DNA from: JAHEDT01 sp963825615
GTDB taxonomy: Bacteria > Desulfobacterota > Desulfuromonadia > Desulfuromonadales > BM103
DNA length: 64,000 bases
Direction: 5' to 3'
Assembly: GCA_963825615.1 (NCBI GenBank)
Contig: CAWGTV010000008.1
Location: forward strand, 839,323 to 903,322
Shown here piece by piece: positions 56,291-64,000 of the stretch. The position numbers were made by a program, and so were the translations under genes. The notes under the pieces were generated by a model. The model made no database searches. It saw only the letters and a list, made by a program, of their open reading frames with translations, and was not told the origin of the DNA. Position 1 is the first letter of the stretch, and the number at the start of each line of letters is the position of its first letter.

Positions 56291-56476
56291 ATGAACATGA
56301 CAACTTTACTCCGGCTTCCACAAGTTGAACGATCTTGCGGGCTCAAAAAATCAGCAATCTATGCAAAAATAAAAGAAGGCAAATTTCCACGGCCTGTAAA
56401 GCTCGGAGCACGGTCTGTTGCCTGGCGAAGCAATGAGGTCGATGAATGGATTCAGGCACGACCAAGAACTCAGTGA
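56291..56476 (+). CDS. AlpA-family phage transcriptional activator
   Basis: Start at ATG 56291 (MNMTTLLRLPQVE), behind TGGAGG, giving 61 aa. The HTH_17 motif is LLRLPQVERSCGLKKSAIYAKIKEGKFPRPVKLGARSVAWRSNEVDEWIQAR, the canonical AlpA form from CP4-57/P4-type elements. AlpA activates integrase or excision. It lies 8 bp before the primase gene. Intact. Confidence 0.9.
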   Translation: MNMTTLLRLPQVERSCGLKKSAIYAKIKEGKFPRPVKLGARSVAWRSNEVDEWIQARPRTQ

Positions 56477-56483
56477 ATCGGGG

Positions 56484-59010
56484 ATGGAAACGATGCTCAA
56501 TACCCAGCTCCTCCCCATCCAGCAAAGTGCTGTTGATCTGCTTAACGAAGGTTTTTCGGTGTTGCCTGTCCATGGGTACGATCACAGAGACAAACCGAAA
56601 GCACCCGCAGTCCCTTCCTGGAAACAGTATCAAACAAATCGAATGGACAGTAATAACGTGGCTGGCCTTTTCAGAAATGGCTGCAGTCTTGCGGTCATCG
56701 GCGGTCATGTGTCAGGCAACCTGGAGTGCTTGGACTTTGACAACCCTGCGCTGTTCAAGCCATTTATGAATATCCTGGAAGAAATCAATGCCGGGCTTGC
56801 CGAAAGACTGGTGCAACGGGCAACGCCGTCAGGCGGGTACCATCTCATCTATCGCTGTGAGGCTCAGATTGATACAAACATGAAACTTGCGGAGTCAAAG
56901 GATGGCCACACCTGGATTGAAACCAGGGGAGAAGGGGGATATTTCCTGACCACACCATCGCCTGGCTACACCGCCCTGAAACATGACCTGAAGGACACTG
57001 CAGTCATTAGCGGGCAAGATCGGGAACTGCTGCTGAACCTTGCCCGTTCATTGAGCGCACGGCCCAGCAGTCCCGCCACATGCAATGCAGCCCACATCAG
57101 CGAAGGCACAAGGCCTGGCGATGCCTTCAACCGGCGGCATGCTCATGATATTCCGGACATGCTGGAAAGCAATGGCTGGATTAACAGTGAGCGAATAAGC
57201 GCGCGGCGGCCAGCATTGGACACGACCCGGAAAAGACAGAGGTACCAGTGCCACCCTGAAAAATGGCTGCCTCTATGTCTTCAGCACAAATACTGATATT
57301 CCTCCAGGCCCGCATGATGCCTTTGGCATTTACGCGTACCTGATGCACGGCGGCGACTTTGCTGCAGCAGGCAGGGACCTTGCCGCCAAAGGGTACGGGG
57401 AGAACTCCTCCGCTGCTGATTTTTCCAATGTGCAGCAGGAAGAAGATACCTGGCCGGACCCCCTGCCTGTCGGAGCAGAACTGCCCGCTGTTGAGCCGGT
57501 AACCAGGGAAATGATCCCGGAACCATTCCGGGACTGGGTGATGGATGCTGCTGACCGCATGCAGATTCCCGTTGATTTCATCATCGCGCCACTGCTCGTG
57601 GTCTGTGGGTCTACTGTCGGGACCTCGTGCCGGATCAGGCCAAAGCAGAAAGATGACTGGAGTGTGGTGCCGAATCTGTGGGGCGGTATTGTCGGACCTC
57701 CCTCCATGTTGAAAACCCCGGCCCTGACTGAAGCGGTGAACAAGACGCTTGGCAGGCTGGAAGTGGCAGCCAGGGAAGACCATGCGGAAGCGATCAATGA
57801 ATATGAAGCGGATGCGCTGCTGCGTGCTGCCAGGGAGAAAGCGATAAAGGCAGATATAGAGAAAACAGCCAGGGACCAGAGACAAGGCAGGATGATGAGT
57901 AAAAGCCTGGATGAGCTGGCAGAGGAATACAAGAAACTGAAAGCGTATGAAGTGCCGACTGAAAGGCGCTATAAGACCAACGACAGCAGTATTGAAAAGA
58001 TCGTCGAACTGCTTGAGCAGAACCCGCGGGGACTTCTCTATTTCCGTGACGAGCTTATCGGGTTGTTCAAACGCACAGAGCGGGCCGGCAACGAACAGGA
58101 TCGCGCCTTTTTACTCGAATCGTGGAACGGTGACGGCAGCCATACTGACGACCGTATAGGGCGCGGAACCGTCCGGACCGACAATCTGTGCATATCCCTG
58201 CTCGGAGGCATACAGCCGGACAAGATAGCCGGCTATCTGCACGGGGCGATCAGTGATTCAGACAATGATGGTTTTGTCCAGCGCCTGCAGCTGATGGTAT
58301 ACCCTGATCCTCTCAGCGATTGGTGCTACCAGGACAAGGCACCGGATATTGACTCAAGGAACAGGGGCTATGGTGTTATAGAGCGCCTCGCTTCAATGGA
58401 CGTTGCGGGGGTGGATCTTTTTGAAAAACCCTATCTGCGCTTCTCCGCTGAGGGGCAGGAGGTCTTCAAGCAGTGGCTCAGCTGGCTGGAAACCAGGAAA
58501 CTGACCAACCGTGACGAACATCCGGTCATACTGGAGCATCTTGCCAAGTATCGTTCGCTGATGCCGTCCCTTGCCTTGATATTTCATCTGATCGAAGCGG
58601 CAGGTACCGCAGTGGACGCACAGCCCGGCCCGGTCAGCAAGAATGCCGCCTTAATGGCCGCCGCCTGGTGCCAGTATCTCGAGAGTCATGCCCGGCGAAT
58701 CTACAGTCTTGCGCTCGATATCGGCCAGGCCGGGGCAGCGCGTCTTTCCGAGAAGATACAAGCAGGAAAGCTGGGAATGGGATTCACCCGCCCGGAAGTC
58801 GTGAGGAAGAAGTGGGGCATGCTGACCAGAAAAAATCAGGTTCAGGAGGCTATTGACTACCTGGTTGAAATGAATTGGCTGCGCGAAACGCTGTCCGTGC
58901 CGGGAGATAATCAGGGAGGAAGGCCGGCAGCGATTTCGTACCTGGTGAACCCGAAAATATTTTCAGAAGGCACAGAGTGTAACGCACCTAAACCACTTAA
59001 ACCAGTTTAG
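56484..59010 (+). pseudogene. Bifunctional primase-polymerase / DUF3987 replication protein, one frameshift
   Basis: The N-terminal part (from ATG 56484) is a PrimPol domain: LPVHGYDHRDKPKAPAVPSWKQYQ, LECLDFDNP (catalytic Asp pair), TPSGGYHLIYRC. Near 57200-57240 the frame changes to LKNGCLYVFSTNTDIPPGPHDAFGIYAYLMHGGDFAAAGRDLAAKGYG and continues as a DUF3987 domain (IIAPLLVVCGSTVGTSCRI, GIVGPPSMLKTP with a phosphate-loop-like region, LYFRDELIGLFK). About 840 aa if repaired. It would replicate the element. The C-terminus NAPKPLKPV is shared with every micro-ORF of the repeat array directly behind it, so its end was fused into that array. Confidence 0.82.
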
Positions 59011-59052
59011 GGGGTTTAAGTGCGTCTGACTTTACCCATTTGAGAACTTTTT

Positions 59053-59160
59053 ATGGATTGGATAGCGAGACTGGATTCTGAATTTGAGGCGAATGTGCAG
59101 AGGAAAAATATTTCCAGACGCACAGAGTATGACGCACCTAAACCACTTAAACCAGTTTAG
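59053..59160 (+). CDS. Micro-ORF of the repeat array (35 aa), copy 1
   Basis: ATG 59053 opens a frame MDWIARLDSEFEANVQRKN... ending DAPKPLKPV-stop. No strong ribosome site is seen (AACTTTTT precedes the ATG). Identical or near-identical peptides recur at 59354-59461 and 59504-59611. Translation is unproven; it may only be a duplicated 5' end of the gene at 59654. Confidence 0.4.
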   Translation: MDWIARLDSEFEANVQRKNISRRTEYDAPKPLKPV

Positions 59161-59202
59161 GAGGTTTAAGTGCGTCTGACTTTACCCATTTGAGAACTTT
59201 TT

Positions 59203-59283
59203 ATGGATTGGATAGCGAGACTGAATTCTGAATTTGAGGCGAATGTGCAGAGGGAAAAATATTTCCAGACGCACAGAGTGTAA
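59203..59283 (+). CDS. Micro-ORF of the repeat array, copy 2 (frame altered, 26 aa)
   Basis: Same start as the others (MDWIARLNSEFEANVQR), but the extra G in the 151-bp unit shifts the end to EKYFQTHRV-stop. Hence the APKPLKPV tail is lost in this copy. Confidence 0.35.
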   Translation: MDWIARLNSEFEANVQREKYFQTHRV

Positions 59284-59353
59284 CGCACCTAAACCACTTA
59301 AACCAGTTTAGGGGGTTTAAGTGCGTCTGACTTTACGCATTTGAGAACTTTTT

Positions 59354-59461
59354 ATGGACTGGATAGCGAGACTGGATTCTGAATTTGAAGCGAATGTGCA
59401 GAGGAAAAATATTTCCAGACGCACAGAGTATAACGCACCTAAACCACTTAAACCAGTTTAG
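59354..59461 (+). CDS. Micro-ORF of the repeat array, copy 3 (35 aa)
   Basis: MDWIARLDSEFEANVQRKN to APKPLKPV-stop, one of the intact copies. See the array entry for context. Confidence 0.4.
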   Translation: MDWIARLDSEFEANVQRKNISRRTEYNAPKPLKPV

Positions 59462-59503
59462 GAGGTTTAAGTGCGTCTGACTTTACGCGTTTGAGAACTT
59501 TTT

Positions 59504-59611
59504 ATGGATTGGATAGCGAGACTGAATTCTGAATTTGAGGCGAATGTGCAGAGGAAAAATATTTCCAGACGCACAGAGTATGACGCACCTAAACCACTCA
59601 AACCAGTTTAG
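59504..59611 (+). CDS. Micro-ORF of the repeat array, copy 4 (35 aa)
   Basis: MDWIARLNSEFEANVQRKN to APKPLKPV-stop, the fourth copy; CACTCAAACC here replaces CACTTAAACC, a change that weakens the long hairpin but keeps the peptide. Confidence 0.4.
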   Translation: MDWIARLNSEFEANVQRKNISRRTEYDAPKPLKPV

Positions 59612-59653
59612 GAGGTTTAAGTGCGTCTGACTTTACCCGTTTGAGAACTTTTT

Positions 59654-60049
59654 ATGGACTGGATAGCGAGACTGGATTCTGAGTTTGAGGCGAATGTGCA
59701 GAGGGAAAATATTCTCAGACGCACAAGAACCAACGCACCTAAACCACTTAAACTATCCAGTTCAGAACACGCTGTCCCGGAGGAAACGGGCACCTTTTCT
59801 GCCGAGCAGCAGGATAATGCTGCAACCACTCATTACCTAAAGCCATTCATCACCAATGGCGAATTGCGGATACCGCTGGACTGCCATCCCACATATAAAT
59901 GGTGGAATGGCGGCCAGACGATTTATGAGACCCTGACTGAATTGGAAGCACCACGGAGGGTATGGCTGAGTCATCTTGACCATACTCTGAAATTAGTACG
60001 CGGCGAATCTTACAAGGCCACATTCATGGCCAAAGGAGAAGACAAATGA
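59654..60049 (+). CDS. Small protein whose 5' end is the source of the repeat array
   Basis: The 131-aa protein starts like the micro-ORFs (MDWIARLDSEFEANVQRENI) and passes NAPKPLKLSSSEHAV, where the array ends and a unique part begins (HYLKPFITNGELRIPLDCHPTYKWWNGGQTIYETLTELEAPRRVWLSHLDHTL). It ends with KGEDK. It is soluble and of unknown family. It is likely the full gene from which the upstream units were duplicated. It overlaps the next gene by 4 bp (ATGA-type), so the two are coupled. Confidence 0.7.
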   Translation: MDWIARLDSEFEANVQRENILRRTRTNAPKPLKLSSSEHAVPEETGTFSAEQQDNAATTHYLKPFITNGELRIPLDCHPTYKWWNGGQTIYETLTELEAPRRVWLSHLDHTLKLVRGESYKATFMAKGEDK

Positions 60050-60300
60050 GCAACACGAAACGGCGTTTTAAAAGGGCACAGAAAAAGCAGCATCGAGCAG
60101 CCAGGATGAGCATTGAGCAGATGATAGAGGCTGGCTATCTCGTTCCGCCAAATGGAGATTTGGAGCAGGGGAAAACGTATGTTGCTCAGGTCACCCATGA
60201 CCATGGCTGCCCGTTGCCTGATGGTGGCGGCACATGCACATGCCGGGAGGTTCAGGTTGAATGTTTGGAGTACCTCGCTGAGGGGAAGGTTGACGCCTGA
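60046..60300 (+). CDS. Small basic/cysteine-containing protein (84 aa)
   Basis: ATG 60046 overlaps the stop of the previous gene. Starts MSNTKRRFKRAQKKQHRAA (very basic), then a Cys/His region (VTHDHGCPLPDGGGTCTCREVQVE) that could bind a metal. Coupled to the upstream gene. Unknown function; phage-satellite context. Confidence 0.6.
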   Translation: MSNTKRRFKRAQKKQHRAARMSIEQMIEAGYLVPPNGDLEQGKTYVAQVTHDHGCPLPDGGGTCTCREVQVECLEYLAEGKVDA

Positions 60301-60382
60301 GCAATATCTGCTGGCCATACGCACTGTTATCTGTGGAAGATCAGGCAGCTTTAATAATCCTCAACCCTGGCGGCATAAAAAT

Positions 60383-60757
60383 ATGAGATGTCTGGCACGA
60401 ACGGCGAAAGGTGAGCAATGCAGGAATGCAGCAGAAATCGGCAGCGCTTTGTGCCGGACACACAGCAAGCAGAAATCGTTTGTCTTTGACCAGGAGCGCA
60501 ATGACGAGGCGCGAAGGCGCTGGAAGGAGTGGCTCCGATGTGGTGCAGACGAGCCGATGCCCGACATCTGTCAGGAGCTGGTTTGTGGCGCAAGAACCAG
60601 GGCAGGGCACCCATGCCGGAGAGCTGATATATACGACAACGGCAGGTGCAAATTTCATGGTGGATTGTCAACAGGGCCGAAGACCGCACACGGCAAAAAA
60701 CGCAGCAGTATGAATTTGCCGTGGAGGAGGAAGCCGATCTCATGGGAGGACGGTTAG
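60383..60757 (+). CDS. Cys-rich HGG-motif protein
   Basis: Starting at ATG 60383 (MRCLARTAKGEQCRNAAEIGSALCRTH), 124 aa. It has two Cys clusters (CLARTAKGEQC..C..H and CGARTRAGHPCRRADIYDNGRCKFHGGLSTGPKT), the second carrying the HGG-S-T/GPKT motif found in small phage- and ICE-encoded proteins of unknown function. A nucleic-acid-binding zinc protein is plausible, not shown. Confidence 0.7.
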   Translation: MRCLARTAKGEQCRNAAEIGSALCRTHSKQKSFVFDQERNDEARRRWKEWLRCGADEPMPDICQELVCGARTRAGHPCRRADIYDNGRCKFHGGLSTGPKTAHGKKRSSMNLPWRRKPISWEDG

Positions 60758-60841
60758 GTAAAAGAGATTGGCAGGCAGTTGTTGGCAAACCCCGTGAGTG
60801 CATGTTTCTTTCCTGATGATTTCGAAAAAAAAAGGGGTGAT

Positions 60842-61432
60842 ATGGGTGGATATGGTTCCGGGCGAAGAATTGATTCCAAGAAAACAACAGAAAGCCAATG
60901 CCAAATAGATGTTCGAGTGATGAAAAAGCAAGGGGCTCTTGTGCCTGGAGCTTCTGGAAATATATCGTGGCTGCGTCGTGATAGGGAAACCGGATCTATC
61001 GGGTATCGCGCTGAGGATAGACGGCTTATACTCAACTATCAAAGAAGACAAAAAGACGGGGAGTGGCAGAGTATCGAGCAGGTCATCCCGCTAACCTGGA
61101 CGTACCCGAATTATGGGGGCAAGAGAACCTGGTTTCTGTGCCCCCACTGCTGTCGCCGGGTTGCGATACTCTATGGCGGCAACTATTTTTTTTGTAGATG
61201 TTGCCACAATCTCAGCTACTCCAGTCAGCAGGAAAGCAGAGAAGATCGTCTCATGAGGAGGGCAAGAAATATTCGCTGCCGCCTGGGAGGGGGTGCAAAT
61301 CTTCTTGAGCCTTTTCCCTTTAAGCCGAAAAACATGCACTGGAAAACGTATGAGGAGCTGCGGCGAGAAGCAGAAATTGCACACCAGAAGTCACTTGTTT
61401 TGGCTGGTCAGCGTTGGAGATTTTTCAGGTAG
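60842..61432 (+). CDS. Zinc-ribbon protein of mobile elements (GGYGSGR family)
   Basis: Start at ATG 60842 (MGGYGSGRRIDSKKTTE), behind AGGGGTG, giving 196 aa. The N-terminal MGGYGSGR signature and the C4 pattern WFLCPHCCRRVAILYGG...FFCRCCHNLSYSSQQES identify a widespread family on phages and integrative elements; function unknown. It is the last gene of the module before the IS91-like pair. Confidence 0.78.
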   Translation: MGGYGSGRRIDSKKTTESQCQIDVRVMKKQGALVPGASGNISWLRRDRETGSIGYRAEDRRLILNYQRRQKDGEWQSIEQVIPLTWTYPNYGGKRTWFLCPHCCRRVAILYGGNYFFCRCCHNLSYSSQQESREDRLMRRARNIRCRLGGGANLLEPFPFKPKNMHWKTYEELRREAEIAHQKSLVLAGQRWRFFR

Positions 61433-61599
61433 ATTTACAGGAAGAACTGAACCGCTCCGCGGAAAAAACCTCGTCTTCGGTAATAGATTATATCAATCCT
61501 AGCCGATACCTCCCTCATAAGTAATTCAACCAACCACACCTTTCTGTTAGATTGAAATGAGTAGCACCATTTCTATTCATCTCAACAGGGAGGTAAACC

Positions 61600-62459
61600 A
61601 TGCCTAATCCGATCAAGCAGAAATTCATCGAACACATGGAACTTTACAGTCTCAGTAAAGAAACCCAGAAGGGTTACATCAGCGGTGTCCGCTGCCTGGC
61701 TAATCACTACAAGATGTCCCCGGAACATCTGAGCAATGATCAGGTGCGGGACTATTTCCGGCACCTGCTGCTGAAGAAGAAACTGGCTCATTCGTCATGC
61801 AGGGCGTATCTCTCCGGCATCACCTACTTTTATCGGCATATCTGCGGCCGGGAAGTCGACGACCGTTTCGGTCTGCCACCACGACCGATGGGCAAGAAAC
61901 TGCCGACAGTATTGTCCATGGAAGAAGTCAGCCGACTCCTTAACTGCATCGACAACCTCAAGCACCGGGTTCTGCTCAAGACCATCTATAGCGCCGGGCT
62001 CAGAGTTGGGGAAGCGATTCGTCTTAAACCGGAGCATATAGAGAGCGATCCGTCACGGATGGTGATCAGGGTCGAACAGGGTAAGGGGCGCAAGGATCGT
62101 TACACGGTTCTATCAAAGCAGCTGCTGTATGAACTGCGCGCCTATTGGGTTGAGTATACTCCCAAGTATTGGCTGTTCCCTGGTCAGAAGGCCGGAACCC
62201 ATATCAGAAACGTCTCGGTATCGAATGTCCTGTACGCTGCAAAAAAAAAATCGGCTTAACCAAAGACTGCAGCCTCCATACGCTTCGCCACAGCTTTGCC
62301 ACCCACCTGCTCTATAAAGGGTACGATCTTTATACCATCAGCCAACTACTTGGCCACAACTCCATAGAAACGACAACGATCTATCTGCATCTCGTTCCAG
62401 CCCGCTACGTCGAGCTCAAAAGTCCACTCGATCTGATGGACGAGAAGAAGGAGGGATGA
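61600..62459 (+). pseudogene. Tyrosine recombinase of an IS91-type pair, frame change at an A-run
   Basis: About 286 codons. The N-terminal SAM-like domain is in KQKFIEHMELYSLSKETQKGYISGVRCLANHY and the catalytic part contains RVLLKTIYSAGLRVGEAIRLK (Arg) and, after a frame change at a run of A's near 62240-62252, LHTLRHSFATHLLYKGYDLYTISQLLGHNSIETTTIYLHL (His-x2-Arg, His, Tyr). All catalytic residues are present in the two frames. The A-run suggests slippage or an indel. It is followed without gap by the Y1 transposase; such pairs make up compound IS91-group elements. Confidence 0.85.
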
Positions 62460-62460
62460 G

Positions 62461-63642
62461 ATGAAAGAACAGAGAAGATCACCGGAGATAGCCGATTTAT
62501 TTAGACGATATGGCAACCAGTACCGGAACAAGAACATGGTCAACGCTCAGCAGTACAAGGTAATGAAGTGCATCGAGCTCTGTCGAACCGCAGCACTGGG
62601 CGGACATGTCGAAGCGTGTGATAACTGCGGGCACACCCGTAACGCTTACAACTCCTGCCGAGACAGACACTGTCCCAAGTGCCAGACGCTGGTCAAGGAG
62701 AAATGGCTCAATAACAGGAAGGCAGAGCTGCTGCCCTGTCCCTATTTTCACACGGTCTTCACCGTACCGCACGAACTCAATCCCCTGATCATGGTCAATA
62801 AACGCGTTATGCTGGCTTTGCTGTTTACAGCCGTCAAGGAAACGTTGCAGGTCTTTGCTCGTGATCCGCAGTGGCGCATCGAGGGCCAACTCGGCTTCAT
62901 CTGTGTGCTCCACACATGGAATCAGAAACTCATGGACCACGTTCACCTGCATTGCATCATCCCGGCAGGAGCACTCTCATTTGACCGTAAAAGATGGATC
63001 AGTGCCAGAAAAAAATATCTCTTCAGAGTCCAGTCTTTGGCAAAGGAGTTCAAGAAACGATATCTGAACAAGCTGGAAACACTTTATCGTAAGAACAGCT
63101 TGTTTTTCTATGGTAGAGCTGCCAGATATCGTGATGATACACAGTTTCTGAAATTAATAGAGCAGTTACGGGACAAACAATGGATCACCTATGCCAAGCA
63201 GCCGTTCGGCGGACCGGAGCAGGTAATCGAGTATCTTGGTCGCTATACCCACCGGGTGGCCATCACCAACAACCGGGTTCTCGCTATGGATGAGGCCGGC
63301 GTACGGTTCAGCTATCGCGACCGCAGTGACGATAATAAAGAAAAAGTACTGGCGGTTAGTGCCGAAGAGTTTATCCGGCGCTTTCTCTTGCACGTGCTGC
63401 CGCGCGGCTTTACCAAGATCCGCTACTTCGGCTTTCTGGCTCATGCCAACAAGAACACCTGCATCCCATTGATCCGTGCCTTGATCGATTCATTAGCCAC
63501 CTACGCGCAAAAGCTGGTGGAAAGTGTTCAAGACATGATGCTGCGGTTGACCGGTGTGGATATCGGTTGCTGTCCGAAATGTGGTCAGGGGACAATGGTG
63601 GTTGGCGAACCAATAGCAAGAGTAGCCTTTGACACGTCCTGA
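62461..63642 (+). CDS. IS91-family transposase (Y1/Y2 HUH type)
   Basis: This 393-aa protein begins MKEQRRSPEIADLFRRYG, has the Zn-finger CDNCGHTRNAYNSCRDRHCPKCQTLVKEKWL, the HUH-like metal region (LMDHVHLHCIIPAGAL) and a C-terminal segment with the catalytic Tyr (VIEYLGRYTHRVAITNNRV). It would act by rolling-circle transposition without target duplication. ATG 62461 overlaps the stop of the recombinase by about 1 bp. Intact; ends (terIS/oriIS) not identified except possibly the inverted repeat at the end of the window. Confidence 0.9.
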   Translation: MKEQRRSPEIADLFRRYGNQYRNKNMVNAQQYKVMKCIELCRTAALGGHVEACDNCGHTRNAYNSCRDRHCPKCQTLVKEKWLNNRKAELLPCPYFHTVFTVPHELNPLIMVNKRVMLALLFTAVKETLQVFARDPQWRIEGQLGFICVLHTWNQKLMDHVHLHCIIPAGALSFDRKRWISARKKYLFRVQSLAKEFKKRYLNKLETLYRKNSLFFYGRAARYRDDTQFLKLIEQLRDKQWITYAKQPFGGPEQVIEYLGRYTHRVAITNNRVLAMDEAGVRFSYRDRSDDNKEKVLAVSAEEFIRRFLLHVLPRGFTKIRYFGFLAHANKNTCIPLIRALIDSLATYAQKLVESVQDMMLRLTGVDIGCCPKCGQGTMVVGEPIARVAFDTS

Positions 63643-63931
63643 CGATCTTTGATCGACTGGATTGAGTGATTTAAAATGGCTCCGGTCGCGGATGCAACAG
63701 GATTGGTCTGTCTTGAAACGGTGGTTAAATCAATCAAAGAACAGCATTTTTCTGAAAGTACAGCTGTTGTGACCGATTCTGAACTTTAAATGGTCATTGT
63801 GGTAAGAAAATGTCTCAATATGTCCTTCTCCGAAGAGATCTCAGAGCTCATACCCCAGCTGAGGAATCTCGTCTATTCCCCATAGAAAATCACTTTCGAT
63901 CGTAACCCACCCCGCAGTTCAGTTCTTCACG
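63643..63931. other. Gene-free flank of the IS91-type element
   Basis: Apart from a 37-codon frame at 63676-63789 (MAPVADATGLVCLETVVKS...) without support, I see nothing. It probably holds the element's terminal sequences. Confidence 0.4.
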
Positions 63932-64000
63932 GTTTATCAATAATTGCAATATTTTCTGATGGAGGCTGGCAGGACTGCTGGAGCACAACTATTGATAAAC
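63932..64000. repeat. 15-bp inverted repeat enclosing a 69-bp segment at the window's end
   Basis: GTTTATCAATAATTG (63932-63946) is matched, with one mismatch, by the reverse complement of 63986-64000 (GTTTATCAATAGTTG). It may be a terminal hairpin of the IS91-type element or of another element that continues past the window. Confidence 0.55.

Larger units (their letters stand above)
58972..59770 (+). repeat. Tandem array of 150-bp units with hairpins and micro-ORFs
   Basis: The block beginning CGCACCTAAACCACTT recurs at 58983, 59133, 59284, 59434, 59584 and 59734, spaced 150, 151, 150, 150 and 150 bp; five spaced units plus a final partial copy, almost identical in sequence. Each unit has (i) two competing hairpins: CACTTAAACC with GGTTTAAGTG (10 bp, 9-nt loop) and CTAAAC with GTTTAG, (ii) TTTATGG with a start codon, and (iii) a 35-codon frame ending in APKPLKPV. 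The unit length is not a multiple of three-frame continuity across the whole array, since each micro-ORF ends in its own stop. It lies between a primase gene and a related small gene. Copy 2-3 has one extra G, consistent with polymerase slippage or an indel. Confidence 0.9.

Noticed and set aside
58972..59770. CRISPR array
   Set aside because: Units are 150 bp and identical throughout; there are no variable spacers between short repeats.
63932..64000. Integron attC site
   Set aside because: The outer halves read GTTTATC...GATAAAC, opposite in polarity to the RYYYAAC...GTTRRRY arrangement of attC, and no integron integrase is present.

Overview
The window looks like a chromosome segment from a Desulfobacterota-type (deltaproteobacterial) anaerobe. 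The tmRNA tag reads ADDYNYAVAA, ispD and ispF are fused, and there are many c-di-GMP/HD-GYP type regulators, a type IV/II secretion ATPase, an M48-TPR protease and a TRAP-type sugar-acid operon. This is inferred from gene content; no database was searched.

Layout. (1) 1-2761: 3' part of glmU and complete glmS, visibly more GC-rich than what follows. (2) 2783-11.6 kb: a Tn7-like transposon core downstream of glmS, with right-end TnsB-type repeats 22 bp after the glmS stop, then tnsA-tnsB-tnsC and two TniQ/TnsD genes (a short 331-aa one and a full-length one of about 620 aa). A second, directly oriented right-end-like sequence lies at 11.44 kb. (3) 11.7-17.8 kb: accessory debris, comprising an intact IS3-family element that interrupts a small secreted-protein gene, several very small membrane or secreted proteins, a serine resolvase, and a small replicon-like module (HTH protein, two 48-aa proteins, Rep_trans-like protein). 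It ends at a sharp junction where the rep gene and a ferritin-like gene are both cut. (4) 17.8-44.8 kb: host-like genes, including arsenate reductase and Acr3, universal stress proteins, PsiE, a HD-GYP/HEAT/cNMP/GGDEF signalling block, purF, an M20 peptidase, ispDF, rnpB, CdsZ-like, Nif3-like, tRNA-CAT, M48-TPR, nfo, pilB-like, smpB and ssrA. (5) 44.9-64 kb: an integrative element anchored by a tyrosine integrase at ssrA. It holds a minus-strand sugar-acid catabolic operon (two SDRs, UlaG-like MBL protein, enolase-superfamily dehydratase, TRAP transporter, GntR regulator), then a phage-satellite-like module (XRE/S24 repressor, AlpA-like proteins, PrimPol-DUF3987 replication protein), a tandem array of 150-bp repeats carrying micro-ORFs, small zinc-binding proteins, and an IS91-family pair (tyrosine recombinase + Y1 transposase).

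The most unusual structure is the 150-bp array at 58.98-59.77 kb. Each unit contains two competing hairpins, a start codon and a 35-codon reading frame ending in the same APKPLKPV peptide that also ends the upstream replication protein. It lies directly behind the primase gene and may be a coding-embedded origin or control region.

Caution: right of 17.8 kb many conserved genes (arsC, usp, HD protein, ispDF, cdsZ-like, nif3-like, pilB-like, smpB, dehydratase, primase) carry one to three frameshifts, while conserved genes left of it are intact. This suggests uncorrected indel errors, and the junction at 17.8 kb could even be an assembly join.
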